Below, in pieces: positions 63,820 through 64,000 of a stretch of 64,000 nt of DNA; the first letter of the stretch is position 1, and each line of letters opens with the position of its first letter. The position numbers were made by a program, and so were the translations under genes. The stretch is from NCBI GenBank assembly GCA_013177855.1, contig JABLYA010000001.1, positions 62,001-126,000 on the forward strand. Direction: 5' to 3'. The notes beneath the pieces are model-generated. The model saw only the letters and a program-made list of their open reading frames with translations. It was not told where the DNA came from and ran no database searches. Origin of the DNA: Ignavibacteria bacterium (GTDB lineage Bacteria; Bacteroidota; Ignavibacteria; Ch128b).

Positions 63820-64000
63820 GTGAGATTTCTAAATTCAGCAATCATTAAATTAGTTGAGCTCTTCCCAAAATCTTTTATTTATCTTTTCGCATCTCGATAC
63901 ATTGCTGGTGAGCGCCTCGAAGATGCAGTAAAGTTAGTTCGAGAATTAAACTCTAAAAATATTTTAGCCACAATGGATGTGCTTGGTGAAGATACGACAA
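63820..64000 (+). CDS. Proline dehydrogenase, 3' end outside window
   Basis: Open from GTG 63820 to the window end, 60 residues visible. A GGAGAG site lies 6 bases upstream. The segment YIAGERLEDAVKLVREL followed by SKNILATMDVLGED is the N-terminal signature I associate with monofunctional proline dehydrogenases, which oxidise proline to pyrroline-5-carboxylate with FAD and pass electrons to quinone. The catalytic part lies beyond the window, so the call rests on the first strand and helix only. Confidence 0.75.
   Translation, partial: MRFLNSAIIKLVELFPKSFIYLFASRYIAGERLEDAVKLVRELNSKNILATMDVLGEDTT

Overview
The window is AT-rich, densely packed bacterial chromosome from the Bacteroidota/Chlorobiota/Ignavibacteriota group, most likely an ignavibacterium-like aerobe. 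I infer this from four things. A secreted protein ends in a type IX secretion (Por) sorting domain. Promoters read TTG-N19/20-TAnnTTTG, the primary-sigma consensus of Bacteroidota. There is a 31-residue basic protein of the AURKAIP1/COX24 type that is annotated in Bacteroidota genomes. The respiratory chain uses Alternative Complex III. No phage, insertion sequence, CRISPR array or toxin-antitoxin pair was seen. Species cannot be named from sequence alone.

Layout. 1-4.0 kb: end of a T9SS cargo protein, a fused branched-chain 2-oxoacid dehydrogenase E1, then an 840-base intergenic stretch packed with small palindromic repeats. 4.0-9.3 kb: a GlcD/GlcF-type oxidase pair with an unknown exported protein between them, a DUF1684 lipoprotein, and rplU-rpmA. 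9.3-14.0 kb, minus strand: malate dehydrogenase, a RsbW-like kinase, a predicted outer-membrane barrel protein and a beta-CASP metallo-hydrolase. 14.4-29.1 kb: one long respiratory operon that encodes Alternative Complex III (actA, an unannotated 55-residue protein, actB, actC, an actD-actE fusion, actF), a membrane cytochrome c, a SCO copper chaperone, an A2-type cytochrome c oxidase in the order I-III-IV-II, heme O synthase and an unusual polytopic cytochrome c. Together these would take electrons from menaquinol through cytochrome c to O2.

29.1-36.5 kb: yceD-rpmF-plsX-fabH-fabD-DUF3109-fabG-acpP-fabF-rnc, a fatty-acid synthesis operon with several TTG starts. 36.6-42 kb: glycine dehydrogenase, a CoA-binding protein, an Omp85-like protein and rsmE. 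42-45.1 kb, minus strand: a nucleoside salvage operon cdd-tdk-nupC-punA. 45.2-50.3 kb: a lipoprotein lacking a normal start, an exported PCMT, a membrane spermidine-synthase-like protein, HU, a zinc-ribbon/TPR protein and the COX24-like protein. 50.3-54.1 kb: tRNA-Thr, ribD-ribE-ribBA-ribH, tRNA-Leu and tRNA-Val. 54.2-64 kb: thrS-infC-rpmI-rplT, pheS-pheT, a ZapB-like coiled coil, zapA, a 6S RNA, rny, coaE and the start of a proline dehydrogenase.

The observations most worth following are: the 6S RNA with two identical CTAACACCC segments competing for one partner; the AUA start of infC; the respiratory operon with its fused ActDE, the small protein between actA and actB and the terminal polytopic cytochrome; the intergenic family of small palindromes whose arms co-vary; and the lipoprotein whose frame lacks a start codon beside a GGGG run.
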